Source: JAJFKB01 sp965230515 (lineage in GTDB: Bacteria; Pseudomonadota; Gammaproteobacteria; Pseudomonadales; IMCC2047). Taken from it: 64,000 bases of DNA. The position numbers and the translations under genes are program-made. Shown in pieces: positions 1 to 10,929 of this stretch; positions within the stretch are counted from its first letter, which is position 1; each line of letters starts with the position of its first letter. Under the pieces are notes generated by a model. The model did no database searches, was not told where the DNA came from, and worked only from the letters and a program-made list of their open reading frames with translations. The stretch covers positions 2,046,001-2,110,000 of the forward strand of contig OZ246007.1 in the NCBI GenBank assembly GCA_965230515.1, written 5' to 3'.

Positions 1-624
1 CCGACCGGCAGCAAGGTCGGCATACATGGCCCTTCAGGTATCGGCAAAAGTACCATGGCAGATCTGCTGATGAGGCATCTGACACCCGACCATGGCCGCA
101 TTTTACTTGGTGGCCAGGATATAGCCCGATTCGATATAAAAGCATGGCGCAGGCGCATTGCCCTGGTCGCTCAGGACATATACATCTTTCGCGGCACTAT
201 CGCCGATAATATCCGCTACGCTGAGCCCCGGGCGACCGATTCTGAAGTAACACAGGCGGTCGAACGCGCCAGGCTATCGGAATTTGTCGCCGCACTGCCG
301 CAAGGTCTGCATACCCTGATCGGTGAGCGGGGTGTTGATCTGTCCGGTGGACAGAGACAGCGTATCGCCATTGCGCGCGCGCTGTTGCAACAACCACTGC
401 TGGTAATTTTTGATGAAGCAACATCAGCCGTGGATACGGACAATGAGCAAAAACTGATGGCCGAGGTAGACCGGCTTTTCGCAGGCTGTACACGTCTGGT
501 TATTACGCACAGGACCGCACCCATCCGTAACGCCGATCTCTATCTTACGATTGTGGACAGCCAGATTGTCACAAGCCATCGTCCGGTTTTCGACACCTCA
601 AAAAGGATAAAGGACTATGCTTAA
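1..624 (+). CDS. qhpF: ABC exporter ATP-binding domain, QhpF-like (5' end outside window)
   Basis: This is the C-terminal nucleotide-binding domain of an ABC exporter. The frame is open to the left edge, so the membrane domain lies outside the window. Visible motifs are Walker A (GPSGIGKST, coded just before position 57), the LSGGQ signature, Walker B (VIFDEATSAVD) and the switch histidine in LVITHR. The stop overlaps the start of the next gene by 8 nt. Because a subtilisin-like protease and an FAD monooxygenase follow in the same operon, I assign it to QhpF. QhpF is the inner-membrane pump of quinohemoprotein amine dehydrogenase biogenesis, thought to move the crosslinked gamma subunit to the periplasm. 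The domain is certain; the QhpF name is inferred from the neighbours. Confidence 0.75.
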   Translation, partial: PTGSKVGIHGPSGIGKSTMADLLMRHLTPDHGRILLGGQDIARFDIKAWRRRIALVAQDIYIFRGTIADNIRYAEPRATDSEVTQAVERARLSEFVAALPQGLHTLIGERGVDLSGGQRQRIAIARALLQQPLLVIFDEATSAVDTDNEQKLMAEVDRLFAGCTRLVITHRTAPIRNADLYLTIVDSQIVTSHRPVFDTSKRIKDYA

Positions 625-1309
625 GGTCGGCATAATAGACAGCGGCATCCCGGCAAGCGCACAACCGCAAGTGGCTAACGCTATGGGTTTCTGCCAGGCA
701 AATGGAGCCGTTCGGCAAGATAACTCCAACCTTCAGGACCAATTGGGACATGGCTCGGCCGTGGCAGAGATCATTACTCGTCACTCACCCGGGATCGGGC
801 TGCTCATTGCCAAGGTGTTTTTTAACAAGCTAAGCTGTACCGCAGGCCAAATCGCCGCTGCACTTGACTGGCAGATAGCTCAGGGGGCGCGACTCATTAA
901 TATGAGCTTTGGGTTGCACGCGGACCGTCCTGCACTTCGTGAAGCCTGTAAACGGGCTCGGCATGCTGGCGTGGTACTGGTGGCTTCTTCGCCCGCCAGA
1001 GGTAATAGCGTCTATCCGGCACACTATTCAGGCATCATCCGCGCCACCGGCGATGCTCGATGCGGCCAGAATGAGATCTCCTATCTGAATAGCGCACAGG
1101 CAGATTTCGGCGGTTACGTACGCGCTCAACAGAAAGGGATCGCCGGGGCCAGCATCGGATGCGCTTATGTCAGCTCTGCGCTTGTCCCTGCATTACAGAA
1201 CAACCCCTGTCTAACTCGAGCCGAACTGGTGGCTCACCTTGCAGCTCAAGCCAGCTATTCTGGCCCTGAGCATCGAAGCGGAACACCAACATCGCGCCGC
1301 CATGAGTGA
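617..1309 (+). CDS. qhpE: Subtilisin-like serine protease, QhpE-like leader peptidase
   Basis: A compact 230-aa S8-family serine protease with no signal peptide and no prodomain, so it should act in the cytoplasm. The catalytic triad is readable: Asp8 in IIDSG, His45 in LGHGSA and Ser179 in GASIGCAYVSS, the last matching the GTSMAxPHV region of subtilisins. Asn130 is a candidate oxyanion residue. In the Qhp pathway QhpE removes the leader peptide from the gamma subunit QhpC after the radical SAM enzyme QhpD has made its thioether crosslinks. The small size and the position between an ABC exporter and an FAD monooxygenase (F-E-G order) fit this role. It overlaps both neighbours by 8 nt, so translation is probably coupled. 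No QhpC substrate is visible in the window. Confidence 0.8.
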   Translation: MLKVGIIDSGIPASAQPQVANAMGFCQANGAVRQDNSNLQDQLGHGSAVAEIITRHSPGIGLLIAKVFFNKLSCTAGQIAAALDWQIAQGARLINMSFGLHADRPALREACKRARHAGVVLVASSPARGNSVYPAHYSGIIRATGDARCGQNEISYLNSAQADFGGYVRAQQKGIAGASIGCAYVSSALVPALQNNPCLTRAELVAHLAAQASYSGPEHRSGTPTSRRHE

Positions 1310-2642
1310 AAAACATATTTTAGTGATGGGGGGAGGTCCAGCTGGCACGGCAACAGCCATTGGGCTTGCTCGCATCGGCTATCGCGTCTCGCTGATCCAT
1401 GCACCCAGAACCTTCGTAGCCTGCGAAGGTATCTCCAGGCGCACTCTGGAGGGGTTGGTTGCAGCTGGTTGCCATCAGGCAGCCACTACCGTTGCCCCTC
1501 CCTCCCCCAAATTTGCTTGCTGGAATGGAGAGCGCAACCAGTTTAATACCGAGCACCTAATTCCACGCCCGGACTTTGATGAAAAACTCATTGATGATCT
1601 GCATGCATCTGGTGTGACTCTTGTATCCGGGCGGGTACAGCACATAGAGGACTCCAGCCAACAATGGCAGGTTAGTTATCAAAATTCGCAATCCCAAAGT
1701 AAGATCATTACCGCTGATTATTTGGTCGAAGCACGCGGACGTTCTGGTGCACTACCTTGTCGAAACCAAATGCGCGGCCCTGAAACCGTTTCTCTCATGC
1801 AACGATGGCAAATCGATCACCCGGAAACAGCCTCAATGGCTGCCAGTTATCGCAATGGGTGGGCCTGGCTGGCAAAACTCGGCTCGATGCTCTATACCCA
1901 GGTCACCCTTTCCGCCCATGACCCAAGGATACCTAAGAAAGCAGCCCTTCAGCAGTTCATCGAAGATGAACTCAGCCAATTACCAGAAACCACAGAATGG
2001 CTGGCTTCCTCCCATCCCATCGGCCTCCCCACTGCCCGTGGCAGCACCAGCATACTGTCAGAAAATCCGGTCAATGACCGACTGATAAGGGTTGGAGATA
2101 CCGCGCTTGCGCCAGACCCATTATCCGGTAACGGTATATTCGCTTCGCTCTCCCTGGGCCTTGCCGCACCGGCGGTCATAAATACCGTCCTTAACCATCC
2201 TGAACGCGCTTCACTTGCCCAAAAGTTCTACCAGGACAAATGTATCGATACCTTTCTCCGATTCAGCCGCACCGGAAGAGACTTTTATGCGCTGGAGCAA
2301 CGCTGGGAAGAACAACAATTCTGGCGGGATCGCCGCCAATGGCCCGACAAACTAGCGTTACACCGTGAATTTGACCCCGAACAAACACAAATTAAGGAGA
2401 GTGCTGTACTTGCGCAAAATGAGATCATTAGCAAAGAAGTTTTAGTCACTGCCGACCAACCTCTTGGGATATGGCAGGTAGCTGGTATTGAGATCGCACC
2501 CATTGTCAAAGCGATGCAAAGACACCGCCAAAATTCTCTGGATTGGGTGAAAGCCAGATTGTTAGAGCAACCTTGCCAGCAACATCAAAGAGCGGCCGTA
2601 CTGGACTGGCTGTATACGCACAATTTTTTAACCCGAAAATAG
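1302..2642 (+). CDS. qhpG: FAD-dependent monooxygenase, QhpG-like (CTQ cofactor maturation)
   Basis: A 446-aa flavoprotein with an N-terminal dinucleotide-binding motif (ILVMGGGPAGTATA) and a later FAD-contact segment (GDTALAPDPLSGNGIF, compare GDAAxxxxPxxGxG) of the para-hydroxybenzoate hydroxylase/halogenase fold. QhpG hydroxylates the tryptophan of the QhpC precursor, a step in making cysteine tryptophylquinone. I chose the ATG at 1302, giving MSEKHILVMGGG, because the FAD motif should lie at the extreme N-terminus and this start overlaps the qhpE stop (ATGAGTGA). An upstream in-frame start at 1239 would add 21 unrelated residues. The LodB flavoproteins are a related alternative, but the qhpF-qhpE context favours QhpG. 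Confidence 0.78.
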   Translation: MSEKHILVMGGGPAGTATAIGLARIGYRVSLIHAPRTFVACEGISRRTLEGLVAAGCHQAATTVAPPSPKFACWNGERNQFNTEHLIPRPDFDEKLIDDLHASGVTLVSGRVQHIEDSSQQWQVSYQNSQSQSKIITADYLVEARGRSGALPCRNQMRGPETVSLMQRWQIDHPETASMAASYRNGWAWLAKLGSMLYTQVTLSAHDPRIPKKAALQQFIEDELSQLPETTEWLASSHPIGLPTARGSTSILSENPVNDRLIRVGDTALAPDPLSGNGIFASLSLGLAAPAVINTVLNHPERASLAQKFYQDKCIDTFLRFSRTGRDFYALEQRWEEQQFWRDRRQWPDKLALHREFDPEQTQIKESAVLAQNEIISKEVLVTADQPLGIWQVAGIEIAPIVKAMQRHRQNSLDWVKARLLEQPCQQHQRAAVLDWLYTHNFLTRK

Positions 2643-2661
2643 AAGGGGGTTATAGCCCTTC
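2642..2661. terminator. Hairpin between convergent qhpG and phnA-like genes
   Basis: GAAGGG and CCCTTC form a 6-bp stem with an 8-nt loop directly at the qhpG stop codon. The next T-run on the plus strand starts only about 20 nt further on, inside the end of the convergent gene. It may end transcription of the qhp operon, but it is not a textbook intrinsic terminator. Confidence 0.35.
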
Positions 2662-2675
2662 AAAGAGCTGTGAAT

Positions 2676-3011
2676 TCAAGCTTTTTTAACAAATTGGGAT
2701 TTCAGCTTCATAGCCCCAACACCATCAATCTTACAATCAATATCGTGATCACCATCAACGATACGGATGTTTTTGACCTTAGTCCCCACTTTAACAACCG
2801 CAGAACTCCCCTTTACTTTGAGGTCCTTGATTACTGTGACCATGTCACCATCCTGAAGCGGATTGCCGTTCGCATCTTTCGTTAAAACCTGGTTCTCCGC
2901 TTCTTGCGCATCCTGCTTTCCCCACTCATGGCCACATTCAGGACAGATATAAAGCAGTCCATCTTCATAGGTAAATTCCGAACCGCATTTTGTACAGCTG
3001 GGTAAGCTCAT
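2676..3011 (-). CDS. yjdM: PhnA/YjdM family zinc-ribbon protein
   Basis: A 111-aa protein that matches the PhnA (YjdM) family over its full length. The N-terminus is a zinc ribbon with two CxxC pairs (CTKCG at about residue 7 and CPEC at about 19). The C-terminal domain carries LQDGDMVTVIKDLKVKGSS, typical of PhnA. Despite the name there is no established role in phosphonate breakdown; the family is common, stand-alone and poorly characterised. It is convergent with qhpG and is not obviously in an operon. The start MSLPSC agrees with E. coli YjdM. The family call is secure and the function is unknown. Confidence 0.88.
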   Translation of the reverse strand: MSLPSCTKCGSEFTYEDGLLYICPECGHEWGKQDAQEAENQVLTKDANGNPLQDGDMVTVIKDLKVKGSSAVVKVGTKVKNIRIVDGDHDIDCKIDGVGAMKLKSQFVKKA

Positions 3012-3130
3012 TCTTTTCTCATTTTATTGTTCAATTCAGCTATTCTGACACAGGCCACAAAACGCCCCTCTATATTTTTAGTTAATCGCGATAATACACC
3101 AGCCCTCACCTCTACTCACTAAAAGACCGG

Positions 3131-3631
3131 TTAAAAGATAACGCGTATTACAGAGACTACAGCCGCCAGTATCAGGATAAGCGCAATCGTTCTTGGCCAG
3201 ATAAATAAAATGACACCGGCTAACCCGCCTGCCCCTATATTCTCAATGATTAAAAATGTGGCGTCATCCTCCGCCATGCCAAATTGACCACCAATCTCGT
3301 GCTGGACTCCGACAAACACCAGAAGCACAAACATCAATGCTGCCACCAAAGCGCCCAGCAGCAATCCGACAACGCGCCACCGTTTCCAACCATGAAAGGG
3401 ATCCACCAAGAACAACCACACAAACAGTACGGGTAACATCAGGAAAAACCAAATCCCGCCGGTATCAAATTTAGGCTTTGGCAACCCTATTCTAGCCAGA
3501 GCATGATAATTGCCCTGCATTCCCTCCGACATGTCCCGATTGTAATCTTCCAGCGTGTAAGGATCCTGTATCTCAGAATCGGGATTCACCGGGTTGATCG
3601 GTTTTTCCTGTCTATCCTGTAAATCACCCAT
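3131..3631 (-). CDS. Hypothetical membrane protein (about 3-4 TM helices)
   Basis: I do not recognise this 166-aa protein. The first 55 residues are hydrophilic and rich in D, N and P. Hydrophobic segments follow at about residues 60-80 (FFLMLPVLFVWLFLV), 88-110 (GLLLGALVAALMFVLLVF) and 130-166, the last probably two helices broken by WPR. It is therefore an inner-membrane protein with a cytoplasmic N-terminal tail. It sits with another unknown envelope protein on the same strand, 68 nt apart, and the two may be expressed together. No catalytic or transport motif is visible. Confidence 0.6.
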   Translation of the reverse strand: MGDLQDRQEKPINPVNPDSEIQDPYTLEDYNRDMSEGMQGNYHALARIGLPKPKFDTGGIWFFLMLPVLFVWLFLVDPFHGWKRWRVVGLLLGALVAALMFVLLVFVGVQHEIGGQFGMAEDDATFLIIENIGAGGLAGVILFIWPRTIALILILAAVVSVIRVIF

Positions 3632-3699
3632 AATGCCAACCCCCTACTGTGTAATCAGGCGGCCCTGTTCAGCCAGTTTCGGTTGCGCGCTCACCAATG

Positions 3700-4173
3700 T
3701 TAATTATTCTGTTCCAGGTTGTGCATTCTTTTCAATAAATCATTGATCTTGTTATTGACTCTGTTGATTGCTCCCCGTATTTCCTTCGCCTTGGCTTTCG
3801 CACGCTCGAGATCATGATCCGGTAAACGGCTCTGGCTCGCAATTTTTAGCCGGTTGAATATCTCTTTTTTGAGTTTCTCAATGTCACCGCTCACCTTTTG
3901 AATACAGGTTTTTTGTCGTGCCAGCTCTTTTTTCCAGAACAGGTAATCTGGCACCGTCATCATGGATATGCCATTTTCCGCTTCGGAAATTTTTCTTTCT
4001 ATACTGGATACGGCAGCAATACACTCATTAAGGCGGCTTTCAGCCGCCGCCAACCGCTGGTAGAGCTGTGCATCGGAAAAGTCGCTGTAATAGCCATCTG
4101 CAAACGATACGGATGAACTCAAAAAAGCGATGATAGATAACAACCTCAGACAACTACTCATGGTCTTCATCAT
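3700..4173 (-). CDS. Hypothetical secreted coiled-coil protein
   Basis: A 157-aa protein with an N-terminal signal peptide: MMKTM, then a hydrophobic stretch LRLLSIIAFLSSSVSFA with a likely cleavage after SFA. The mature part is highly charged and almost entirely helical in character, with heptad-like Leu/Ile spacing (for example RLAAAESRLNECIAAVSSIERKI and INRVNNKINDLLKRMHNLEQ). A periplasmic coiled-coil protein is the most that can be said. Two cysteines remain in the mature chain. No lipobox is evident. The downstream gene on this strand encodes an unknown membrane protein. Confidence 0.6.
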   Translation of the reverse strand: MMKTMSSCLRLLSIIAFLSSSVSFADGYYSDFSDAQLYQRLAAAESRLNECIAAVSSIERKISEAENGISMMTVPDYLFWKKELARQKTCIQKVSGDIEKLKKEIFNRLKIASQSRLPDHDLERAKAKAKEIRGAINRVNNKINDLLKRMHNLEQNN

Positions 4174-4390
4174 GATTTGATTCCTTGTTTCTTTAAGATT
4201 ATTTTGTAAAACCTTCCTGTTTACCGCATATCAGGTCACTTCGACATTCCTTCGAGCGTTCCGTGATATTGTCTTAAAGATACTACATTATCTGTTACGA
4301 TAAACAATAGTTCGTGTATGTAGCATCTCTGACAAAGGCTGACTATACTCTCCATGATAGCTATAGCATTCCCTTAACCAATAAAAACAA

Positions 4391-4990
4391 GTGAATTATC
4401 TCGCACACCTAACCCTTTGCAATCGTGACACCCACTCAATCGTCGGCAATCTGCTGGGGGATTTTTGCAAATACCGAAATGATGATCCGTTGCCGACAAG
4501 GATAACCGACGGCATACACCTGCATCGCCGTGTTGACCGCTTTACCGACTCCCATGCGGTGATCGCCGAACTCAAACCGCTTTTTTCGTCAGAACGCCGA
4601 CGCTTTGCAGGCATTATTCTCGATGTCGCATTTGATCATTTTCTTTCCAGACATTGGCAAACTTTTTGTCATCAGGATAAAACGTCCTTTATTCAACATT
4701 CCTATGATTGCCTGACGAAGGGTATGGACTACATGCCAGACAGAATGCAATTTGCCATGCAGACCATGATCAGGGAGGACTGGCTGGATGGTTACGCACA
4801 CCTGTCCGGCATTGACTCGACACTCAACCGAATGTCCGGGCGGATCCGTTTTGAGAACAGGTTATATGGTGCTGTTGCCGAGATAGAGGATAATTATGAG
4901 GTGATAGAAGCCGGGTTTCTCAAGCTTTATCCGGATTTGATCGATATGGTACAACAGCAACATGCGTTGCCTTTGTTTGCCGGACGGTGA
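4391..4990 (+). CDS. acpH: Acyl carrier protein phosphodiesterase
   Basis: A 199-aa protein of the AcpH family, which removes the 4'-phosphopantetheine arm from holo-ACP. The N-terminus MNYLAHLTL, the HRRVDRFTD segment (HD-type metal ligands) and the DHFLSRHW motif align well with E. coli AcpH, as does the overall length. The start is a GTG, chosen because it gives the conserved MNxLAHL N-terminus. It is a single gene, convergent with acetoacetyl-CoA synthetase. Nothing in the sequence suggests a linked partner. Confidence 0.88.
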   Translation: MNYLAHLTLCNRDTHSIVGNLLGDFCKYRNDDPLPTRITDGIHLHRRVDRFTDSHAVIAELKPLFSSERRRFAGIILDVAFDHFLSRHWQTFCHQDKTSFIQHSYDCLTKGMDYMPDRMQFAMQTMIREDWLDGYAHLSGIDSTLNRMSGRIRFENRLYGAVAEIEDNYEVIEAGFLKLYPDLIDMVQQQHALPLFAGR

Positions 4991-5059
4991 CGGTATAACT
5001 GAAACGGGGCGAAGCCGGACTGGTTTCGCGCTTAAACCGGATCACCCGCACGGACCAAC

Positions 5060-7033
<1,974 letters not shown>

Positions 7034-7094
7034 GTCCTGTTCCTGCTGCTGTAGCGCTTTAAAGAGTTGAGATGATAAACCTCTGTTTTGGTCA

Positions 7095-7116
7095 TTTCCA
7101 CAAAGAGTTTGTGAAA
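7095..7116. repeat. Short inverted repeat between liuE and aacS
   Basis: TTTCCACAAA and TTTGTGAAA face each other around GAG, with one unpaired C. It lies in the 129-nt gap between the HMG-CoA lyase and aacS genes. No T-run follows on the minus strand, so it could be an operator or an mRNA-processing hairpin instead of a terminator. Chance is not excluded. Confidence 0.3.
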
Positions 7117-7162
7117 CTATTTCTTATAGTTATTGTTTTTCCTGCACCTGTTTTAAGCGCCG

Positions 7163-8065
7163 TTAATACCCCGCTAGCGCTTTTGCGGCCCTGGAGTTAG
7201 ATGCTCGCCCCAAAGCCTGCATCACATACTTTCCTGCATCCAGCAACCGCTCCATATCAACGCCGGTCTCTATTCCCAGACCATTCAGCATATAGAGCAC
7301 ATCTTCACTGGCAACATTTCCGGAAGCACCTTTTGCATAGGGACAGCCGCCCAAGCCGGCGATCGAACTGTCCACCACGGTCACGCCTATCTCCAGCGCA
7401 GCGTAGATATTGGCCAATGCCTGGCCATAGGTATCATGGCAATGTACTGCTAGTTTCTCCAGGGGCAGCACGTTGGCCACGGCTTCCAGCATATCCCTGG
7501 TTTGGCCCGGTGTGCCGACACCAATGGTGTCGCCGAGAGACACTTCATAGCAACCGATTGACACTAACTCCTTCGCCACCTCTGCCACGATGTCAGGCTC
7601 AACCTTTCCCTGATAGGGGCAGCCAATGACACAGGAGATATAACCTCGCACCGGCACACCCTGCTGTTTCGCCGCATGCATAATGGGCGCGAATCGCTCG
7701 ATGCTTTCGGCAATACTGCAATTGATATTTTTCTGCGAGAACTGTTCGGAAGCAGCAGCAAAGATGGCCACCTCGCTTACCTGGCTGGCCAGCGCATTTT
7801 CAAAACCCTTGAAATTGGGGGTCAGAGCGCTATAGCTCACACCAGGCTTGCGTGCAATCTGTTGCATTACTTCAGCGGAATCTGCCATCTGTGGCACCCA
7901 TTTTGGCGAAACAAAACTGGCCGCCTCAATTGCTTTCAGGCCGCTTTTGGCCAGCCGATTGATCAACTCGACCTTGACCTGGGTACTGATTTGTCCAGGC
8001 TCATTCTGCAGGCCGTCTCTCGGTCCGACCTCCACCATTTTAACCTTTGTCGGTAACGACACCAT
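7163..8065 (-). CDS. liuE: Hydroxymethylglutaryl-CoA lyase
   Basis: A 300-aa DRE-TIM metallolyase that splits HMG-CoA into acetyl-CoA and acetoacetate, the last step of leucine catabolism. Visible features are the N-terminal VGPRDGLQNE (metal and substrate site), the HCHDTYGQALANI metal ligands and the catalytic-loop cysteine segment GLGGCPYAKGASGNVASED. The length is normal. Its ATG overlaps the stop of the upstream carboxylase gene by one base (TAATG), so translation is coupled. It is the last liu gene before a 129-nt gap. Confidence 0.95.
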   Translation of the reverse strand: MVSLPTKVKMVEVGPRDGLQNEPGQISTQVKVELINRLAKSGLKAIEAASFVSPKWVPQMADSAEVMQQIARKPGVSYSALTPNFKGFENALASQVSEVAIFAAASEQFSQKNINCSIAESIERFAPIMHAAKQQGVPVRGYISCVIGCPYQGKVEPDIVAEVAKELVSIGCYEVSLGDTIGVGTPGQTRDMLEAVANVLPLEKLAVHCHDTYGQALANIYAALEIGVTVVDSSIAGLGGCPYAKGASGNVASEDVLYMLNGLGIETGVDMERLLDAGKYVMQALGRASNSRAAKALAGY

Positions 8066-10089
8066 TACCCCCCGTTCTCTCCTTCCGCTTCAAAGGCAAC
8101 CAGCTGTACACCTTCATCAACGAGATCACCCTCCTTAAAAAACACGTCACTGACCACACCATTAGCGGGCGCCCTGATAGTGTATTCCATTTTCATCGCT
8201 TCCATCACGATCAGGCCCTGATCCGCCTCCACCTGCGCACCCGGGCTAGCCAGTACAGCGACAATCGTACCATTCATCGGCGCCGTCAGCGTGCCCTCAT
8301 CCTGTTCGAACAGATGCTCCTCAATACCTGGTTTATACCAAAGGTATTCGCACACGCCCTGTTCGGTGAAGAGCGTGATATGCCCGTCTGCTTCAACAAC
8401 ACCTACGGTCGATTGATGCCCATTCAGATTCACAACCAGCTGATCATTTTGCAGGCGGCCGCTGGCGAGAATTTTCTCACCATCCAGCCGCAGCACATAG
8501 CCATTACCAGTCAGCTCGGCATCCACTTCTATATTAGGCAGCTCACTATCTGGAATACTAAGCTTTACACGCTGCAGATTAGATTCATTAACCCGCCAAC
8601 CACTCAGGCTAAACCAGGGGGAGTGGGGGTCGTTACTGGCAGCCGCCGCTACCACTCTGGATTGCTGCTGTAAAAGCAAAATAAACAGCGCCGCAATAGC
8701 GATATTCCGGTGCTCTTGTACTTTGCTTTGCCGGGGCGGAAACAGCTCCGCCTGATGTTTGTCGATAAACCCGGTATCCAGCTCCGCCTGCTGAAAGGCA
8801 GCGTGGTCCACCAGACGTTTTAGAAAGCTGGTATTGGTTTTCATTCCGGCGACCCGAAATTCGAGCAACGCTTGGGACATTCTCGACAACGCCCTGTCAC
8901 GGGACTGATCCCAGACGATCAGTTTTGCTATCATCGGGTCGTAGTAAACACTTACCTCATCACCCTCGCGCACACCACTGTCAATTCTGACATGGCGGTT
9001 TTCCAACGGTGTACGCAGGTAAGTCAGGTTACCGGTAGCCGGCAAGAAATCATTGTCCGGATCTTCCGCGTAGATACGTGCTTCCAAAGCATGGCCCTGC
9101 AACCGCAGCTCGTGCTGTTGCAATGGCAGGCTATCGCCCGCTGCCACCTGTAGCTGCCACTCCACCAGATCCTGCCCGGAAATCAGCTCGGTAACCGGGT
9201 GTTCCACCTGCAGACGGGTGTTCATCTCCATAAAGTAGAAGGAGCCATCCTGGTCAAGTAAAAATTCCACGGTACCGGCACCCACATAGTCGATCGCCTT
9301 AGCCGCTTTTACCGCCGCTTCACCCATCTGCTGCCGAAGCGCTTCGGTCATGCCCGGAGCCGGCGCTTCTTCCAACACTTTTTGGTGACGCCTTTGTACC
9401 GAACAATCCCTTTCGAACAGATAGACGGCGTTGCCCTGTTTGTCGGCAAATACCTGAATTTCAACGTGGCGCGGCTGAGTGAGATATTTCTCCACCAGCA
9501 TACGATCATCGCCAAAACCCTTCAACGCTTCGCGCTTGGCTGAATCCAGCGCCTCATCAAACTCCTTCTCCGACCAGACGATTCGCATCCCTTTGCCGCC
9601 ACCTCCGGCGGTCGCTTTAAGTAAAACCGGGTAACCCATTTGATTGGCAGATTGCTGGAGGATTTCAGGCGCCTGATCATCGCCATGATACCCCGGCACC
9701 AACGGTACTCCAGCTTTTTCCATAATGGTTTTTGCCGCACTCTTCGAACCCATCGCCTCAATTGCAGAGGCCGAAGGTCCGATAAATGAGATACCTTCTG
9801 CTTCACAGGCTTTTACGAAGGCGGCGTTTTCTGACAGGAAACCATAGCCCGGATGAATCGCAGTTGCACCGGACTGTTTTGCAACCTGGAGAATTTTATC
9901 GCCGCATAGATAGCTTTCTGCGCTGGGCGCCGGGCCGATACAGTAAGCTTCATCCGCCATGGAAACATGCAGCGCATTGGCGTCCGCTTCGGAATAAACG
10001 GCAACAACGCGAATACCCAGGCGATGCGCCGTTTGCATCACACGACAAGCGATTTCACCACGGTTGGCAATAAGGATTTTTTTAAACAT
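8065..10089 (-). CDS. liuD: Methylcrotonyl-CoA carboxylase, biotin-carrying alpha subunit
   Basis: A 674-aa acyl-CoA carboxylase alpha subunit with a biotin carboxylase N-terminal domain (FKKILIANRGEIACRV), an ATP-grasp glycine loop (KATAGGGGKGMRIV), the active-site EMNTRLQVEHPVTE segment, a variable BT region and a C-terminal biotinyl domain with the biotinylated lysine in MEAMKM. Together with the beta subunit LiuB it carboxylates 3-methylcrotonyl-CoA. I start it at the ATG at 10089, which puts the conserved MFKKILIANRGE at the N-terminus; a longer frame to 10185 adds 32 residues unlike the family and runs into the liuC 3' end. Confidence 0.94.
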   Translation of the reverse strand: MFKKILIANRGEIACRVMQTAHRLGIRVVAVYSEADANALHVSMADEAYCIGPAPSAESYLCGDKILQVAKQSGATAIHPGYGFLSENAAFVKACEAEGISFIGPSASAIEAMGSKSAAKTIMEKAGVPLVPGYHGDDQAPEILQQSANQMGYPVLLKATAGGGGKGMRIVWSEKEFDEALDSAKREALKGFGDDRMLVEKYLTQPRHVEIQVFADKQGNAVYLFERDCSVQRRHQKVLEEAPAPGMTEALRQQMGEAAVKAAKAIDYVGAGTVEFLLDQDGSFYFMEMNTRLQVEHPVTELISGQDLVEWQLQVAAGDSLPLQQHELRLQGHALEARIYAEDPDNDFLPATGNLTYLRTPLENRHVRIDSGVREGDEVSVYYDPMIAKLIVWDQSRDRALSRMSQALLEFRVAGMKTNTSFLKRLVDHAAFQQAELDTGFIDKHQAELFPPRQSKVQEHRNIAIAALFILLLQQQSRVVAAAASNDPHSPWFSLSGWRVNESNLQRVKLSIPDSELPNIEVDAELTGNGYVLRLDGEKILASGRLQNDQLVVNLNGHQSTVGVVEADGHITLFTEQGVCEYLWYKPGIEEHLFEQDEGTLTAPMNGTIVAVLASPGAQVEADQGLIVMEAMKMEYTIRAPANGVVSDVFFKEGDLVDEGVQLVAFEAEGENGG

Positions 10090-10096
10090 AGTCAGC

Positions 10097-10891
10097 CTAT
10101 TTATTCTCGTTCCACGCGGGGGTTCGTTTTTCCAGAAAGGCGGAGAGGCCCTCCTGTCCTTCATCAGACACACGTATTCTGGCAATCACTTCGCTGGTTT
10201 GCGCGATCAGTTCATCGTCAATTGCCCGTTCAGCCACGTTAAATAACAGTTGCTTGGCTGCAGCTATCGCCGCCGGACTGTTGGCCAACAAGCTTCCCAC
10301 CAGCTGGTTAAGCGCCTGATCCAAATCCGCTTCCTCTACCACTTCGGAAACCAGGCCCAGTTGCGCGGCTGTTTGCGCACTAAAGCGTTCTGCTGTGGTG
10401 AAATAGCGCCGCGCCGCGCGTTGTCCAATGGCGGCGATCACATAGGGGCTGATAGTGGCCGGCAAGATACCAATCTTAACTTCACTCAGGCTGAAGCTCG
10501 CACGAGCTGACGCAACCGCCATATCGCAACAGCTAACCAAACCCACCGCACCGCCGAAAGCCGCTCCCTGTACTCTGGCTATAGTAGGTTTGGGTAAAAA
10601 ATTGAGGGTTTTCAGCAACTTCGCCAGGGCATTGGCATCGGCGAGATTCTCCTCATAACTGTACTGTGCCATGCGCTTCATCCAGTTAAGGTCGGCACCC
10701 GCGGAAAAGCTTTTTCCTTCTGAAGCGAGGATTATCAGACGAACCTCATCGTTAGCGGCCAGTTGTTCCAACCCCCGGGTAAGGTCGGCGATTAACACAT
10801 CATCAAATGCATTATGTAACCGGGGCCGGTTGAGGCTAAGCGTTGCGACCCCCCTGTCATCAATTTTTAGTAATAGGCTCTTTTCTGTCAT
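10097..10891 (-). CDS. liuC: Methylglutaconyl-CoA hydratase (enoyl-CoA hydratase family)
   Basis: A 264-aa crotonase-fold protein. It hydrates 3-methylglutaconyl-CoA to HMG-CoA between the carboxylase and the lyase steps. The CoA/oxyanion segments LASEGKSFSAGADLNWM and VQGAAFGGAVGLVSCCDMAVAS and the catalytic region FSLSEVKIGILPA are clear. I chose the ATG at 10891, giving MTEKSLLL, because GAGGAAA lies about 8-9 nt upstream. An upstream start would be TTG without support. It sits between the two carboxylase genes, with short gaps on either side. Confidence 0.92.
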   Translation of the reverse strand: MTEKSLLLKIDDRGVATLSLNRPRLHNAFDDVLIADLTRGLEQLAANDEVRLIILASEGKSFSAGADLNWMKRMAQYSYEENLADANALAKLLKTLNFLPKPTIARVQGAAFGGAVGLVSCCDMAVASARASFSLSEVKIGILPATISPYVIAAIGQRAARRYFTTAERFSAQTAAQLGLVSEVVEEADLDQALNQLVGSLLANSPAAIAAAKQLLFNVAERAIDDELIAQTSEVIARIRVSDEGQEGLSAFLEKRTPAWNENK

Positions 10892-10929
10892 TTGCCGGGT
10901 TTCCTCAGTAGCTGTTAGCAATACAGAAT

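Noticed and set aside
4991..5059. Terminator between acpH and aacS
   Set aside because: A GCGAAgCC/GGTTTCGC-type stem exists but has a mismatch and no T-run on either strand.
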